Virus record (IMG/VR): IMGVR_UViG_3300005524_000239
Location: 1-26,933 of that record
Origin: a virus
DNA length: 26,933 bases
Direction: 5' to 3' (one strand)
The position numbers were made by a program, and so were the translations under genes. Shown here piece by piece: positions 1 to 7,113 of the stretch. A model generated the notes under the pieces. It did not search any database, was not told the DNA's origin, and saw only the letters and a program-made list of their open reading frames with translations. Position 1 is the stretch's first letter, and each line of letters starts with the position of its first letter.

Positions 1-189
1 GTGTCCGAGCGTGCCGACGATCTGAAGCTCCAAATCGAAGCGTATAACCGCCTGCTCCGCAACGCGCCGGCGTCGGTTGCGCAGCATTACGTCGAGGCGA
101 TCCGCAAGATCGAAGCGGAGCTCCAAAAGATCCTGGAGCTCGAGCGCCACCAGGGCTCGGCGGCCGAACGCCGGCGCGGGCGCGCTTAA
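1..189 (+). CDS. Small coiled-coil hypothetical protein
   Basis: A 62-residue acidic/basic helical protein reading from a GTG at the first base of the window, so the true start could lie upstream. The sequence (residues 5-50) is almost entirely predicted helix with heptad-like leucines and isoleucines (LQIEAYNRLL, IRKIEAELQKILELE), suggesting a short coiled coil. No enzyme motif is visible. Its stop overlaps by three bases the stop of the convergent leftward gene at 186-449. It resembles short conserved alphaproteobacterial proteins of unknown role; I infer no function. Confidence 0.6.
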   Translation: MSERADDLKLQIEAYNRLLRNAPASVAQHYVEAIRKIEAELQKILELERHQGSAAERRRGRA

Positions 190-449
190 AGGGGCACCGG
201 GGCCATCGCGACCTCGATCGCGTCGGGCAGCGTCGCGGGCAGGAAGCCGGGCGGGTTTCGCTTCGCCAGCCCTGCCGGACCCGCCGCAGGTGCGGACGAT
301 TGCCGGGACCGGCGCGCGATCTTTTCGGCCAGCTGCGCCAGCGCCAGAGCGTGGCTTGCCAATCGTCGCTGCAGCAAAGGATGACCCTCGCGCCGCGCTT
401 CGCGGAGATGCCGGCGCACGAGAACGCGCAAATGTTCAAGAGCAAGCAT
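186..449 (-). CDS. Conserved small basic hypothetical protein
   Basis: An 87-residue leftward protein. The ATG at 449 is chosen over an upstream ATG at 494 because it follows a good Shine-Dalgarno (AGGA, 7-nt spacer). The N-terminal half (MLALEHLRVLVRRHLREARR, then HPLLQRRLASHALALAQLAE) is a highly helical, Arg/Leu/Ala-rich block of a kind seen as short conserved proteins in Bradyrhizobium-like genomes; the C-terminal third is low-complexity Ala/Pro. No signal peptide or catalytic motif is seen. It may lie in the same leftward direction of transcription as the 651-1064 gene, but a terminator lies between them. Function unknown. Confidence 0.6.
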   Translation of the reverse strand: MLALEHLRVLVRRHLREARREGHPLLQRRLASHALALAQLAEKIARRSRQSSAPAAGPAGLAKRNPPGFLPATLPDAIEVAMAPVPL

Positions 450-580
450 GTCGCTATCCTTGCCGCGGGCTGCGCGGCCTTGAATTGGCTGCACCCACGG
501 TGCGTTTTGAAGGCCTGTTTCGGTTGGCCGCCGCCAACTGGTTTGCGCGGCATCGCCGGCCGGTCTGCGGCCGCGGCATG

Positions 581-611
581 AAAATCGGGCCGTCGCGGAT
601 TCGACGGCCCG
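581..611 (-). terminator. Intrinsic terminator of the 651-1064 gene
   Basis: A perfect 10-bp stem (CGGGCCGTCG / CGACGGCCCG, 586-611) with a 6-nt loop. Read leftward it is followed by ATTTT. It lies about 40 bp past the stop of the leftward gene at 651-1064. Confidence 0.75.
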
Positions 612-650
612 AAGGCGTTCTCGCGAGTCGAGATTTTGCCGCGCTGCCGC

Positions 651-1064
651 TCAGCCGCCGAGCCAGCGGGCGAACAGTCCTTCCGTCTGCGGCTCGCGTT
701 CCGGCTCCGCCGGACGCTCGATGCCGGCGTTTTCCAGCAGGCGGGTCACCGTCACGCCGACGCCGGTGCCGAGCTGCTGCAGCGAGATCGTCGTGCCGTT
801 GGCGAACCGCACGCCGTCGCGGAAGGCTCCCTGGTCGAGATGGATCAGGGTCGCATCTTCGGCGGCGGCGATGCCGAGCCGTTCCCGCACATGCGCCGGA
901 ATGCCTTCGATGCGCAGCGCGGTATCGCAGGCGACACAGACCGGAGTCTTCGGATCGCCGGGCGCCGCCATCCCGATAGAGCCGCTGTCGAAGCGGGTCG
1001 TGACATAGCGCTCGCCCTCGCGGGCCGGTCGTGATCGGTACGCTTCCAGGGAATAGTCGCACAT
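651..1064 (-). CDS. Conserved hypothetical protein (MCDYSL family)
   Basis: A 137-residue leftward gene starting at ATG 1064, with a strong Shine-Dalgarno GGAGGT at 1069-1074. The opening MCDYSLEAYRSRPAREGERY and the internal block around VCVACDTALRIEGIP match a family of uncharacterised alphaproteobacterial proteins that begin MCDYSL; I recognise the family but no function is known to me. Three cysteines (Cys2, Cys43, Cys46, the last pair as CVAC) could bind a metal, which is inference. There is no signal peptide or membrane segment. An intrinsic terminator at 581-611 closes the unit, so it appears monocistronic and is probably chromosomal flank rather than a virion gene. Confidence 0.8.
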   Translation of the reverse strand: MCDYSLEAYRSRPAREGERYVTTRFDSGSIGMAAPGDPKTPVCVACDTALRIEGIPAHVRERLGIAAAEDATLIHLDQGAFRDGVRFANGTTISLQQLGTGVGVTVTRLLENAGIERPAEPEREPQTEGLFARWLGG

Positions 1065-1462
1065 GGTGACCTCCTACCTACAGACGGCAGGTCACGTGCT
1101 TGCTCGAACGGGCAAGCGACGTGCTTGCCGCCTTCGATCTCATGCCTCGGCGCCGGTCGCGTCAAGGGCTTGCCCCGAATACCGCAGGAATGCGGGGCGT
1201 TACAGGTGGTGCCGTGGTCTGCCGGTACGGGTCCTGTTCCGTTTATCGGCACGGAATCGGCACCGTGCGGCGAGTGCTGGATTTTTTCGCGGGCCGGCGC
1301 GTCGCATGGTTCTTGCCGCGCCCGACGACGCCGGAAGGACGGGGCGCCGTCGCGCGATCGATCCTCCGGCCTCGCGCGGTCGCGCGGATTCCCGGTGCCG
1401 GTGTCGAGCCGAGCGCGTGTCCAGCCAAGGCGTCATGAGCTCCGCGATCCTCGTGCCTGTGC

Positions 1463-1477
1463 GTTCTCATTTTGTTC
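1463..1477. promoter_or_regulatory. LexA (SOS) box, GTTC-N7-GTTC
   Basis: The sequence GTTCTCATTTTGTTC exactly fits the direct-repeat LexA operator of Alphaproteobacteria (GTTC-N7-GTTC). It abuts a good -35 element at 1478-1483, so bound LexA would block the promoter. This suggests DNA-damage control of rightward transcription toward the packaging genes. Confidence 0.7.
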
Positions 1478-1506
1478 TTGACTGGTCCGGAGAGATTTGC
1501 TATGAA
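1478..1506 (+). promoter_or_regulatory. Sigma70-like promoter next to LexA box
   Basis: -35 TTGACT (1478-1483), exactly 17-nt spacer, -10 TATGAA (1501-1506); predicted start near 1513. It is the best promoter match in the left part of the window and lies immediately 3' of the LexA box. The first likely coding start downstream is at 1793, leaving a leader of about 280 nt that contains two terminators. Confidence 0.55.
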
Positions 1507-1526
1507 AGCCCCATCCTCGGAAGTGT

Positions 1527-1561
1527 GCCCGGCGGTCGCCGCGACCGGCCGGGCTTTTGTT
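1527..1561 (+). terminator. Intrinsic terminator inside the leader
   Basis: A GC-rich hairpin, GCCCGGC + GGTCGC (1527-1539) pairing with GCGACC + GCCGGGC (1541-1554, one bulged G), followed by TTTTGTT. It sits only about 15-50 nt after the predicted start of the LexA-linked promoter, so it would produce a roughly 50-nt transcript unless read through. Confidence 0.65.
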
Positions 1562-1792
1562 CGGCGCCGGAGTTTCGCCGCGGCGGCGCTCGCGACGACA
1601 CGCGCGCGTTTCGTTTCGTCGGCGGCCGATGCCGGATGCTTTCGTCGCCGCCGCCGCGCCGTCGCCGGATCGACGACAATCGCGCGATTTGCCGCGCGTT
1701 AGGGTTAGCGCGTTTTTTAGGTGCGCCGGCGAACGCCCGTGTATTACGACTGCCTGTACCGGAGACAGGCGAAGAAGAAAAAGGAGCTTTTC
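1562..1792. other. Gene-free leader region
   Basis: No convincing gene is present. The segment is very GC-rich with Arg/Ala-only translations in several frames. It contains the second terminator at 1693-1718 and ends in a purine-rich ribosome-binding region for the 1793 gene. The stretch 1080-1462 upstream is similarly without a supported gene; it contains only loose inverted repeats (for example GGTGCCG at 1206 with CGGCACC near 1257). Confidence 0.5.
1693..1718 (+). terminator. Second leader terminator (weak stem, T6 tail)
   Basis: CGCGC (1693-1697) pairs with GCGCG (1708-1712) across a 10-nt loop and is followed by TTTTTT (1713-1718). The short stem makes it a modest candidate, but the uninterrupted T-run in so GC-rich a sequence is notable. 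Confidence 0.45.
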
Positions 1793-2017
1793 GTGCGCCG
1801 CCTTATTCCGGACAACCTCAACGGTTCCGAGGCCGTCAGGATCGCGACCGAGATCGGCTGCAAGATCGAGCCGGTGGCGGACACCGGCGAGCTTCGGCTG
1901 TCGCATCCGCTGATCGGCCGGTCGATCAAGATCAGGCCCGAGACCAGCTATGTCGGCCGGGTCGCGGTTTCGTTCCTGCGCGAAATCGCCGGCCTGCATC
2001 CGCCCAAAAGCCGTTAG
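1793..2017 (+). CDS. Hypothetical protein preceding the terminase genes
   Basis: A 74-residue protein. The GTG at 1793 is preferred because AAGGAG (1781-1786) lies 6 nt upstream; an in-frame ATG-type start at 1721 has no such signal and would read through a Lys-run. The product (VRRLIPDNLNGSEAVRIATE...) looks like a small globular alpha/beta protein with no recognised catalytic motif. It is the first gene downstream of the LexA-linked promoter and lies 85 bp before the first small terminase, so it probably belongs to the phage transcript. Function unknown; a small DNA-binding or packaging accessory role is only a guess from position. Confidence 0.6.
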   Translation: MRRLIPDNLNGSEAVRIATEIGCKIEPVADTGELRLSHPLIGRSIKIRPETSYVGRVAVSFLREIAGLHPPKSR

Positions 2018-2102
2018 CCCGTCGCATCGTCCGCGGCCATCGCACGCCGGCGCGCCGGCCGCGCCGGTGCGCGTCGCCGCGCGCCAAGCTCCGGGAGTTC
2101 GC

Positions 2103-2555
2103 ATGTCGCCACGCCAACGCCGCTTCGTCGACGAATACCTGATCGATCTCGACGGCAAGCACGCCGCCATCCGCGCCGGCTATCCGCCGCGGGTCGCGAA
2201 GGACCGGGCCTACCGCCTGCTGCGGACGCCCGAGATCGCCGACGCCATCGCCGCCGCCATGGCCGCGCGCTCGCGCCGCACCGGCATCACGCGCGAGCGC
2301 GTGCTCGAGGAGCTGGCGCGCATCGCCTTCGTCGACTGGCGCAAGCTCGCCGTCTGGGGGTCGGAGGGTGTCGAGCTGACCGATTCGCGCGAGCTGTCGG
2401 CCGCCGAGACCGCCGCCGTCGCCGCCGTCCGCACCGACGACGGCTGGGAAGGCCGCGTCGACATCGCCCTGCACGACAAGCGGCGCGCACTCGACACGCT
2501 CGCCCGCATCCTCGGCCTGGCGGTCGATCCGCCCAAGCCGGCGTCGCGCGCATGA
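2103..2555 (+). CDS. Terminase small subunit, copy 1
   Basis: A 150-residue protein beginning MSPRQRRFVDEYLIDLDGKH at ATG 2103, with GGGAG 5 nt upstream. The N-terminal helix-turn-helix block (QRRFVDEYL...AIRAGY, residues 4-28) is typical of the Terminase_2 family, which recognises phage DNA and hands it to the large subunit. The middle (RITRERVLEELARIAFVDWR-like, residues about 60-80) and the later LHDKRRALDTLARILGL block are also family features. Its stop overlaps by ATGA the start of a second, clearly homologous small terminase, so translation is probably coupled. Two adjacent paralogs are unusual; see findings. Confidence 0.88.
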   Translation: MSPRQRRFVDEYLIDLDGKHAAIRAGYPPRVAKDRAYRLLRTPEIADAIAAAMAARSRRTGITRERVLEELARIAFVDWRKLAVWGSEGVELTDSRELSAAETAAVAAVRTDDGWEGRVDIALHDKRRALDTLARILGLAVDPPKPASRA

Positions 2556-3082
2556 ACGAGCGCGAGCGCCGCTTCGTCGCCGAATACCTCGTCGACCTCA
2601 ACGCCAGCGCCGCGGCGCTGCGCGCCGGCTACGGCGGCAGGCGCTATGCCTGGCACGCGCACAAGCTCGTGCGCCGCCCCGATATCGCCGAGGCGATCGC
2701 CAAGGCGGAGGCCGAGCGCGCCGAAAGCCGCCGCATCACGGCCGACCGGGTCCTGATCGAGTACGCGCGGATCGCGTTCGCCGACATGCGCGACTTCGTC
2801 GATTGGGGACCAAACCGCTTCGAGCTGCGCGACCGCAACCTACTGTCGGAGCGTCACGGCGGCGCGATCGCCAAGGTCGATCCGCCGAGCAACGGCCGGC
2901 CGGCGAGCATCCGCTTGCACGACAAGCACGCGGCGCTCGAGATGCTGGCGCGCCATACCGGCCTCATCGGCCCGGGCCGCATCGCGCGTCCGACCGATCA
3001 CCGGCAGGCGAACCGCGACGCCCGCGCCATCCTGCTCGAGCGCCTGAGCCGCCTGAAGAAGGCCAACGGCGCGCCGCGCTGA
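2552..3082 (+). CDS. Terminase small subunit, copy 2
   Basis: A 176-residue protein, ATG overlapping the previous stop (ATGA, 2552-2555). It aligns with copy 1 over most of its length: RERRFVAEYLVDL / RQRRFVDEYLIDL at the N terminus, ARIAFADMRDFVDWG / ARIAFVDWRKLAVWG in the middle, and LHDKHAALEMLARHTGL / LHDKRRALDTLARILGL near the end. It adds a basic C-terminal tail (residues 145-176), which could contact DNA or the large subunit. Terminase_2 family is confident. Whether both copies act, form a mixed ring or divide recognition of different sites cannot be read from sequence. The large subunit follows 15 bp later. Confidence 0.88.
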   Translation: MNERERRFVAEYLVDLNASAAALRAGYGGRRYAWHAHKLVRRPDIAEAIAKAEAERAESRRITADRVLIEYARIAFADMRDFVDWGPNRFELRDRNLLSERHGGAIAKVDPPSNGRPASIRLHDKHAALEMLARHTGLIGPGRIARPTDHRQANRDARAILLERLSRLKKANGAPR

Positions 3083-3097
3083 AGCGCGCGGCCGTGG

Positions 3098-4462
3098 ATG
3101 CCGCGCCGCGATGCGAAGCCGATGAGCGAGACCGAGACCGACATCAGCGCCGCGGCGCGGCTGGCGAAGGCGCTGTCGCACGCCGCGCTGGCGAGGGCGG
3201 TCGACCGCCTCGACTCGGCGCGACAGGAGGCGCTGCTCGACGATTGGCGCTTCTGGGCGCGGCCCAATCAGCTGCCGCCGTCGGGCGAGTGGCGGGTCTG
3301 GGTGCTGCTCGCCGGCCGCGGCTTCGGCAAGATGCGCAGCGGCGCCGAGTTCGTCCGCGCCCGCGTCGAGACCGGCAGAGCGTCGCGCGTCGCGCTGGTC
3401 GGCCCGACCGCGGCCGACGTGCGCGACGTCATGATCGAGGGCGAGAGCGGCCTGCTGGCGATCGCGCCGCCCGACCGGCGGCCGGACTACGAGCCCTCGA
3501 AGCGCCGCCTCACCTGGCCCAACGGCGCGGTCGCGCTCGCCTTCTCCGCCGACCAGCCGGAGCGGCTGCGTGGCCCGCAGCACGATCTCGCCTGGTGCGA
3601 CGAGCTGGCGGTGTGGCGCTATGCCGCCGCCTGGGACAATCTGCTGCTGGGATTGCGGCTGGGCCCGGATCCGCGCGTCGTGGTGACGACCACGCCCAGG
3701 CCAACCAAGCTGATGCGCGATCTGCTCGCCGCGCCGGGCACGGCGGTGACGCGCGGCACGACCTTCGACAACGCTGCCAACCTGGCGCCGGCGTTCCTGG
3801 ATTCGGTCGTGCGCCGCTATCAGGGCACGCGACTCGGCCGGCAGGAGCTCGAGGCCGAGCTGCTCGACGACGTGCCCGGCGCACTGTGGTCGCGCGACGC
3901 CATCGAGGCCGCGCGCGTCCCGGCCGCGCCCGAACTCGCGCGCGTCGTCGTTGCGATCGATCCGGCGGCGTCGGCGGGCGAGGGCGCCGACGAGACCGGC
4001 ATCGTCGTTGCCGGCCTGGCGCACGACGGACAAATCTATGTGCTCGACGATCTGTCGGGCCGCATGACCCCGCGCGCTTGGGCGCTGAAGGCGGTCGCGG
4101 CCTACAGGCGCTTCGCCGCCGACCGCATCGTCGCCGAGGTCAACAACGGCGGCGAGATGGTGGAGGCGACGCTGCGCTCGGTCGCGTCCGACGCGCCGTT
4201 TCGCGCGGTGCGCGCCTCGCGCGGCAAGGCGATCCGCGGCGAGCCGGTGGCGGCGCTCTACGAGCAGGGCAGGGTGCATCATGTCGGCTGCTTTCCCGCG
4301 CTCGAGGATCAGCTCTGCGCCTTCACCGCCGATTTCGATCGCGGAGCGTCCGGAATCTCGCCCGACCGGCTCGATGCGCTGGTCTGGGCGGTGAGCGATC
4401 TCGTCGCCCACGGCGGCACCGCGATCCTCGACTACTACCGCCGCCTCGCCAACGAAAGCTGA
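3098..4462 (+). CDS. terL: Terminase large subunit with altered Walker A
   Basis: A 454-residue packaging motor of the GTA/phage type (Terminase_6 N and C domains). ATPase domain: P-loop region GRGFGKMRSG (residues 73-82), Walker B LAWCDE (D168, E169), coupling motif TTTP (197-200). Nuclease domain: Asp288 in VVAIDPAAS, NNGG at 349-352, and SPDRLDALVWA with Asp423/Asp426, a standard RNase-H-like acidic set. The P-loop is odd: GKT/S is normal, but the codon at 3332-3334 is ATG, giving GKM. This removes the hydroxyl that coordinates Mg-ATP. The start could instead be the ATG at 3122 (MSETETD); both have weak Shine-Dalgarno sequences. Length is normal and no frameshift is seen. Confidence 0.93.
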   Translation: MPRRDAKPMSETETDISAAARLAKALSHAALARAVDRLDSARQEALLDDWRFWARPNQLPPSGEWRVWVLLAGRGFGKMRSGAEFVRARVETGRASRVALVGPTAADVRDVMIEGESGLLAIAPPDRRPDYEPSKRRLTWPNGAVALAFSADQPERLRGPQHDLAWCDELAVWRYAAAWDNLLLGLRLGPDPRVVVTTTPRPTKLMRDLLAAPGTAVTRGTTFDNAANLAPAFLDSVVRRYQGTRLGRQELEAELLDDVPGALWSRDAIEAARVPAAPELARVVVAIDPAASAGEGADETGIVVAGLAHDGQIYVLDDLSGRMTPRAWALKAVAAYRRFAADRIVAEVNNGGEMVEATLRSVASDAPFRAVRASRGKAIRGEPVAALYEQGRVHHVGCFPALEDQLCAFTADFDRGASGISPDRLDALVWAVSDLVAHGGTAILDYYRRLANES

Positions 4463-4508
4463 CCCCCGCGCCCCGACCAGGGGAAGAGGGAAGGGTGACG
4501 GGGTGTGC
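4463..4508. repeat. Truncated REP-like element (family B)
   Basis: CCCC-loop-GGGG hairpin (4471-4483) followed by AGAGGGAAGGGTGACGGGGT-like sequence, the right half of the CTCACCC...GGGTGAGG palindromic repeat seen at many other gene boundaries here. Confidence 0.6.
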
Positions 4509-4539
4509 GCCGCTCTCCGAAACGCGAACGCTATCCGCA

Positions 4540-5883
4540 ATGACCGACGCTCAACCTTCGACCGCGCCGATCGCCGAAGGCATCGTCACCCGCGCGGCAC
4601 GCGCGCTCGGCTACGTCGTCACCGGCAAGGCCAACTGGTTCGGTCCGCTGGCGCCGATGCCGCCGCAGGCGCCCGCCGAGGTCGCCGGCCGCCAGTTCGA
4701 CTTTCCGTCGGGCTACAATCTCGTCGCGCGGCCGCGCGCCTACGAAGGAACCGGGTTCGCCGAGCTCCGCGCGCTCGCCGATTCCTACGACCTCATCCGG
4801 CTCATCATCGAGACCCGCAAGGACCAGATCGAGCGGCTCGCGTGGTCGATCCGCGCGCGCGACCGACGCGCCGCCAGGAACGATCCGCGCATCGCCGCGA
4901 TAGCCCAGCTGTTCGCCTGTCCCGACGGCGTCCATCCCTGGACCACCTGGCTCAGGATGGTGCTCGAAGACCTGCTGGTGATCGACGCGCCGGCGCTCTA
5001 TCTCCGCCGCTCGCGCGACGGCAAGCTTTGCGCGCTCGAGCCCTTGGACGGCGCCACCGTCAAGCGCGTCATCGACGATTGGGGCCGCACGCCGGCCCCG
5101 CCCGCGCCCGCCTATCAGCAGGTGCTCAAGGGCCTGCCGGCGGTCGACTACACGACCGACGAGCTGCTCTACCTGCCGCGCAATCCGCGCGTGCACAGGG
5201 TGTACGGCTTCTCGCCGGTCGAGCAGGTGCAGATGACGGTCAACATCGCGTTGCGCCGGCAGATCTGGCAGTTGCAGTACTACACCGAGGGCAACATTCC
5301 CGAGGCGCTGATCGGCGTGCCCGATCAGTGGACGCCGGACCAGATCCGCCAGTTCCAGGGCTACTGGGACAGCCTGCACGAAGGCAACACCGCGTCGCGC
5401 CGCCACGCCAAGTTCGTGCCGGGCGGCGTCGCCAAGACCTTCATTCCGACGCGCGAGCCGGCGCTCAAGGACCCGTTCGACGAATGGCTGGCGCGCGTCG
5501 TCTGCTTCGCCTTCTCGATCTCGCCGCAGCCCTTCGTCGCCCAGGTCAACCGCGCCACCGCCGAGACCGCGCAGGATGCGGCGCTCGCCGAAGGCCTGCT
5601 GCCCTTGAAGACCTGGGTGAAGCAGCTCTGCGACCGCGTCATCGCGCGGGAGTTCGCGGCCCCCGATCTCGAATTCGTCTGGGGCGACGACACGCCGAGC
5701 GATCCCGCGAAGGTCGCTGCCGTCGCGGTCGATTACGTCAGGGCCGGCATCAAGTCGGTCAACGAAGTGCGCGCCGAATTGGGCCTCGATCCGGTGCCCG
5801 GCGGCGACCGTCCCCTCGGCGCAGCGCCCGATGGGCGACGCCCATCCCGCGCGACGCCCGCAGCCCCGAAGCCGGCGCCATAG
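4540..5883 (+). CDS. Phage portal protein
   Basis: A 447-residue HK97/lambda-type portal, the ring at the capsid vertex through which DNA enters and the tail attaches. ATG 4540 gives MTDAQPSTAPIAEG; there is no strong Shine-Dalgarno, as a repeat element occupies the spacer. Diagnostic blocks include RLIIETRKDQIERLAW (about residues 87-102), the clip/wing region LEPLDGATVKRVIDDWG, DELLYLPRNPRVHRVYGFSPVEQ (about 207-229), IWQLQYYTEGNIPEAL, and FSISPQPFVAQVNRATAETA near residue 330. The C terminus (RAELGLDPVPGGD, then a Pro/Ala/Arg tail) is usual. It follows the large terminase as expected. A 160-bp repeat array separates it from the protease gene. Confidence 0.93.
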   Translation: MTDAQPSTAPIAEGIVTRAARALGYVVTGKANWFGPLAPMPPQAPAEVAGRQFDFPSGYNLVARPRAYEGTGFAELRALADSYDLIRLIIETRKDQIERLAWSIRARDRRAARNDPRIAAIAQLFACPDGVHPWTTWLRMVLEDLLVIDAPALYLRRSRDGKLCALEPLDGATVKRVIDDWGRTPAPPAPAYQQVLKGLPAVDYTTDELLYLPRNPRVHRVYGFSPVEQVQMTVNIALRRQIWQLQYYTEGNIPEALIGVPDQWTPDQIRQFQGYWDSLHEGNTASRRHAKFVPGGVAKTFIPTREPALKDPFDEWLARVVCFAFSISPQPFVAQVNRATAETAQDAALAEGLLPLKTWVKQLCDRVIAREFAAPDLEFVWGDDTPSDPAKVAAVAVDYVRAGIKSVNEVRAELGLDPVPGGDRPLGAAPDGRRPSRATPAAPKPAP

Positions 5884-5926
5884 CGCCAGAGTTCCGTCAA
5901 CCCAGGACGCCTTTGGGCGCCTTCCG

Positions 5927-6089
5927 CGTAGCACAGGCCGCAGGCCTTCGTGCGAAGCAGAAAAACACGTAGCACAGGCCGCAGGCCTTCGTGCGAAGCA
6001 GAAAAACACGTAGCACAGGCCGCAGGCCTTCGTGCGAAGCAAAAAAACACGTAGCACAGGCCGCACGGCCGTCGTGCGAAGCCAACAAC
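5927..6089. repeat. Four tandem 41-bp hairpin repeats (family A)
   Basis: Direct repeats at 5927-5967, 5968-6008, 6009-6049 and 6050-6089, period exactly 41. The first three are nearly identical; the fourth differs in its core. Each unit starts CGTAGCACAGG and ends GTGCGAAGC plus an A-rich linker. Each can fold as an outer GCAC/GTGC stem and an inner AGGCC/GGCCT stem (GGCCG/CGGCC in the fourth). A solo relative lies at 12727-12767. Confidence 0.9.
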
Positions 6090-6112
6090 AAATTCCATTT
6101 GCGGAGAAACCC

Positions 6113-6958
6113 ATGCGAATTTTCGTTCCGCTTGCCAAGTTCGACGAGGAGCAGCGCCTCGCCATCGGCTACGCCTCGACACCGGCGCTCGACAGCCAAG
6201 GCGAGATCGTCCGGCGCGAGGCGGTCGAGGCGGCGCTGCCCGATTACATGCGCTTCGCCAACATTCGCGAGATGCACCGGCCCTCGGCGGTCGGCGTGGC
6301 GCAGGAGGCCGACGTCGACGCCAAGGGCCTGCGCATCGCCGCCAAGGTGGTCGACGACGACGCCTGGGAGAAGGTGAAGCAGGGCGTCTACAAGGGCTTT
6401 TCGATTGGCGGCCGCGTCACCTCGCGCGACCCCGACGACCGCCGCGTCATCACCGGCATCGAGCTGACCGAGATCAGCCTGGTCGACCGGCCGGCCAATC
6501 CCGAGGCGGTGATCGACGTCTTCAAGGCCGACGCGCTCGCCAAGGAAGGACGGCGCCACAGCAAGGCCGATCTCGAGCGAGTGCAGCGCGTCCACGACAC
6601 CGCCGTCGAGCTCGGCGCGCACTGCGCGGGGGCCGCGGCGAACCCGGCCGCCGATCAAGACGGCGACAGCGACGGCGGTGCGATCGACGGAGAGGGCAAG
6701 GCGGCGCGCGGCCTCGATCTCGCCAAGCACGCGAGCCTCGCCGAACGTCTCGACGCGCTCGCGCGCGAGGTCGCGGCGCAGCGCAAGCTCCTCGACCGAC
6801 TCGCCGCCGAGCCGACGACGCCCAAGTACCAGGCCGTCGCGCGCCCGGTCGACAAAGCGGAGGACGGCGTCGCCAAGCGCGCCGACAGCGAGCCCAAGAC
6901 CGCGCTCGACGCCATCCGCAAGGCGCATCGCAATCCGATACGCATCGGCTTTTTCTAA
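6113..6958 (+). CDS. Prohead protease, XkdF/S78-like
   Basis: A 281-residue protein; ATG 6113 follows GGAG by 6 nt. The N-terminal 135 residues form the protease: GYASTPALDSQGEIVRREA, a candidate catalytic His55 in EMHRPSAVG, candidate nucleophile Ser97 in YKGFSIGGRV, and ELTEISLVDRPANPEA (119-132), which is the hallmark of the Peptidase_S78_2 (XkdF-like) family. Such enzymes cleave scaffold and capsid N termini during head maturation. The rest is acidic linker (about 185-205) then a coiled-coil stretch (LAERLDALAREVAAQRKLLD), which could act as a fused scaffold; that is inference. Position between portal and capsid fits. A solo repeat array lies directly upstream. Confidence 0.88.
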   Translation: MRIFVPLAKFDEEQRLAIGYASTPALDSQGEIVRREAVEAALPDYMRFANIREMHRPSAVGVAQEADVDAKGLRIAAKVVDDDAWEKVKQGVYKGFSIGGRVTSRDPDDRRVITGIELTEISLVDRPANPEAVIDVFKADALAKEGRRHSKADLERVQRVHDTAVELGAHCAGAAANPAADQDGDSDGGAIDGEGKAARGLDLAKHASLAERLDALAREVAAQRKLLDRLAAEPTTPKYQAVARPVDKAEDGVAKRADSEPKTALDAIRKAHRNPIRIGFF

Positions 6959-6986
6959 CCCGCCGCCTTCATCTCAGCACCTCCGC

Positions 6987-7083
6987 GTCACCCGCTCACC
7001 CTTCTCCCCCCGAAGTCGGGGGAGAGGATTGCTTTGGGTTGGCGAGCTTCAGCGAGCCTTACTCAAAGCCGGGTGAGGGGGAT
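6987..7083. repeat. REP-like element (family B, long form)
   Basis: CTCCCCC (7004-7010) pairs with GGGGGAG (7018-7024); outer CTCACCC-like and GGGTGAGG-like ends bracket it. The right arm carries TTGGCGAGC...GAGCC, a variant also present, inverted, at 21722-21812 and degenerate at 14067-14150. Confidence 0.75.
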
Positions 7084-7113
7084 GCACACCAACATCAGCC
7101 CAGGAGTAACCCG

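Noticed and set aside
1502-1702. Short rightward frame after a GGAGAG sequence, starting ATG 1502
   Set aside because: The ATG is part of the -10 element and would precede the transcription start; the product is Ala/Arg-rich and crosses a terminator hairpin.
1-2100. Prophage attachment site or tRNA gene at the left edge
   Set aside because: No tRNA cloverleaf, integrase or core direct repeat could be found; the true prophage edges are not established.
2840-4540. Long leftward open frame (566 codons) over the terminase genes
   Set aside because: It is antisense to well-recognised terminase genes, rich in Arg/Ala/Gly/His and matches no family; typical shadow in high-GC DNA.
5927-6089. CRISPR-like array
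   Set aside because: The 41-bp units are contiguous with no unique spacers and no cas genes are nearby; they are tandem hairpin repeats.
4531-6165. Long leftward open frame (544 codons) over the portal gene and the 41-bp repeats
   Set aside because: Antisense to the portal; its N-terminal part is just a translation of the tandem repeats.
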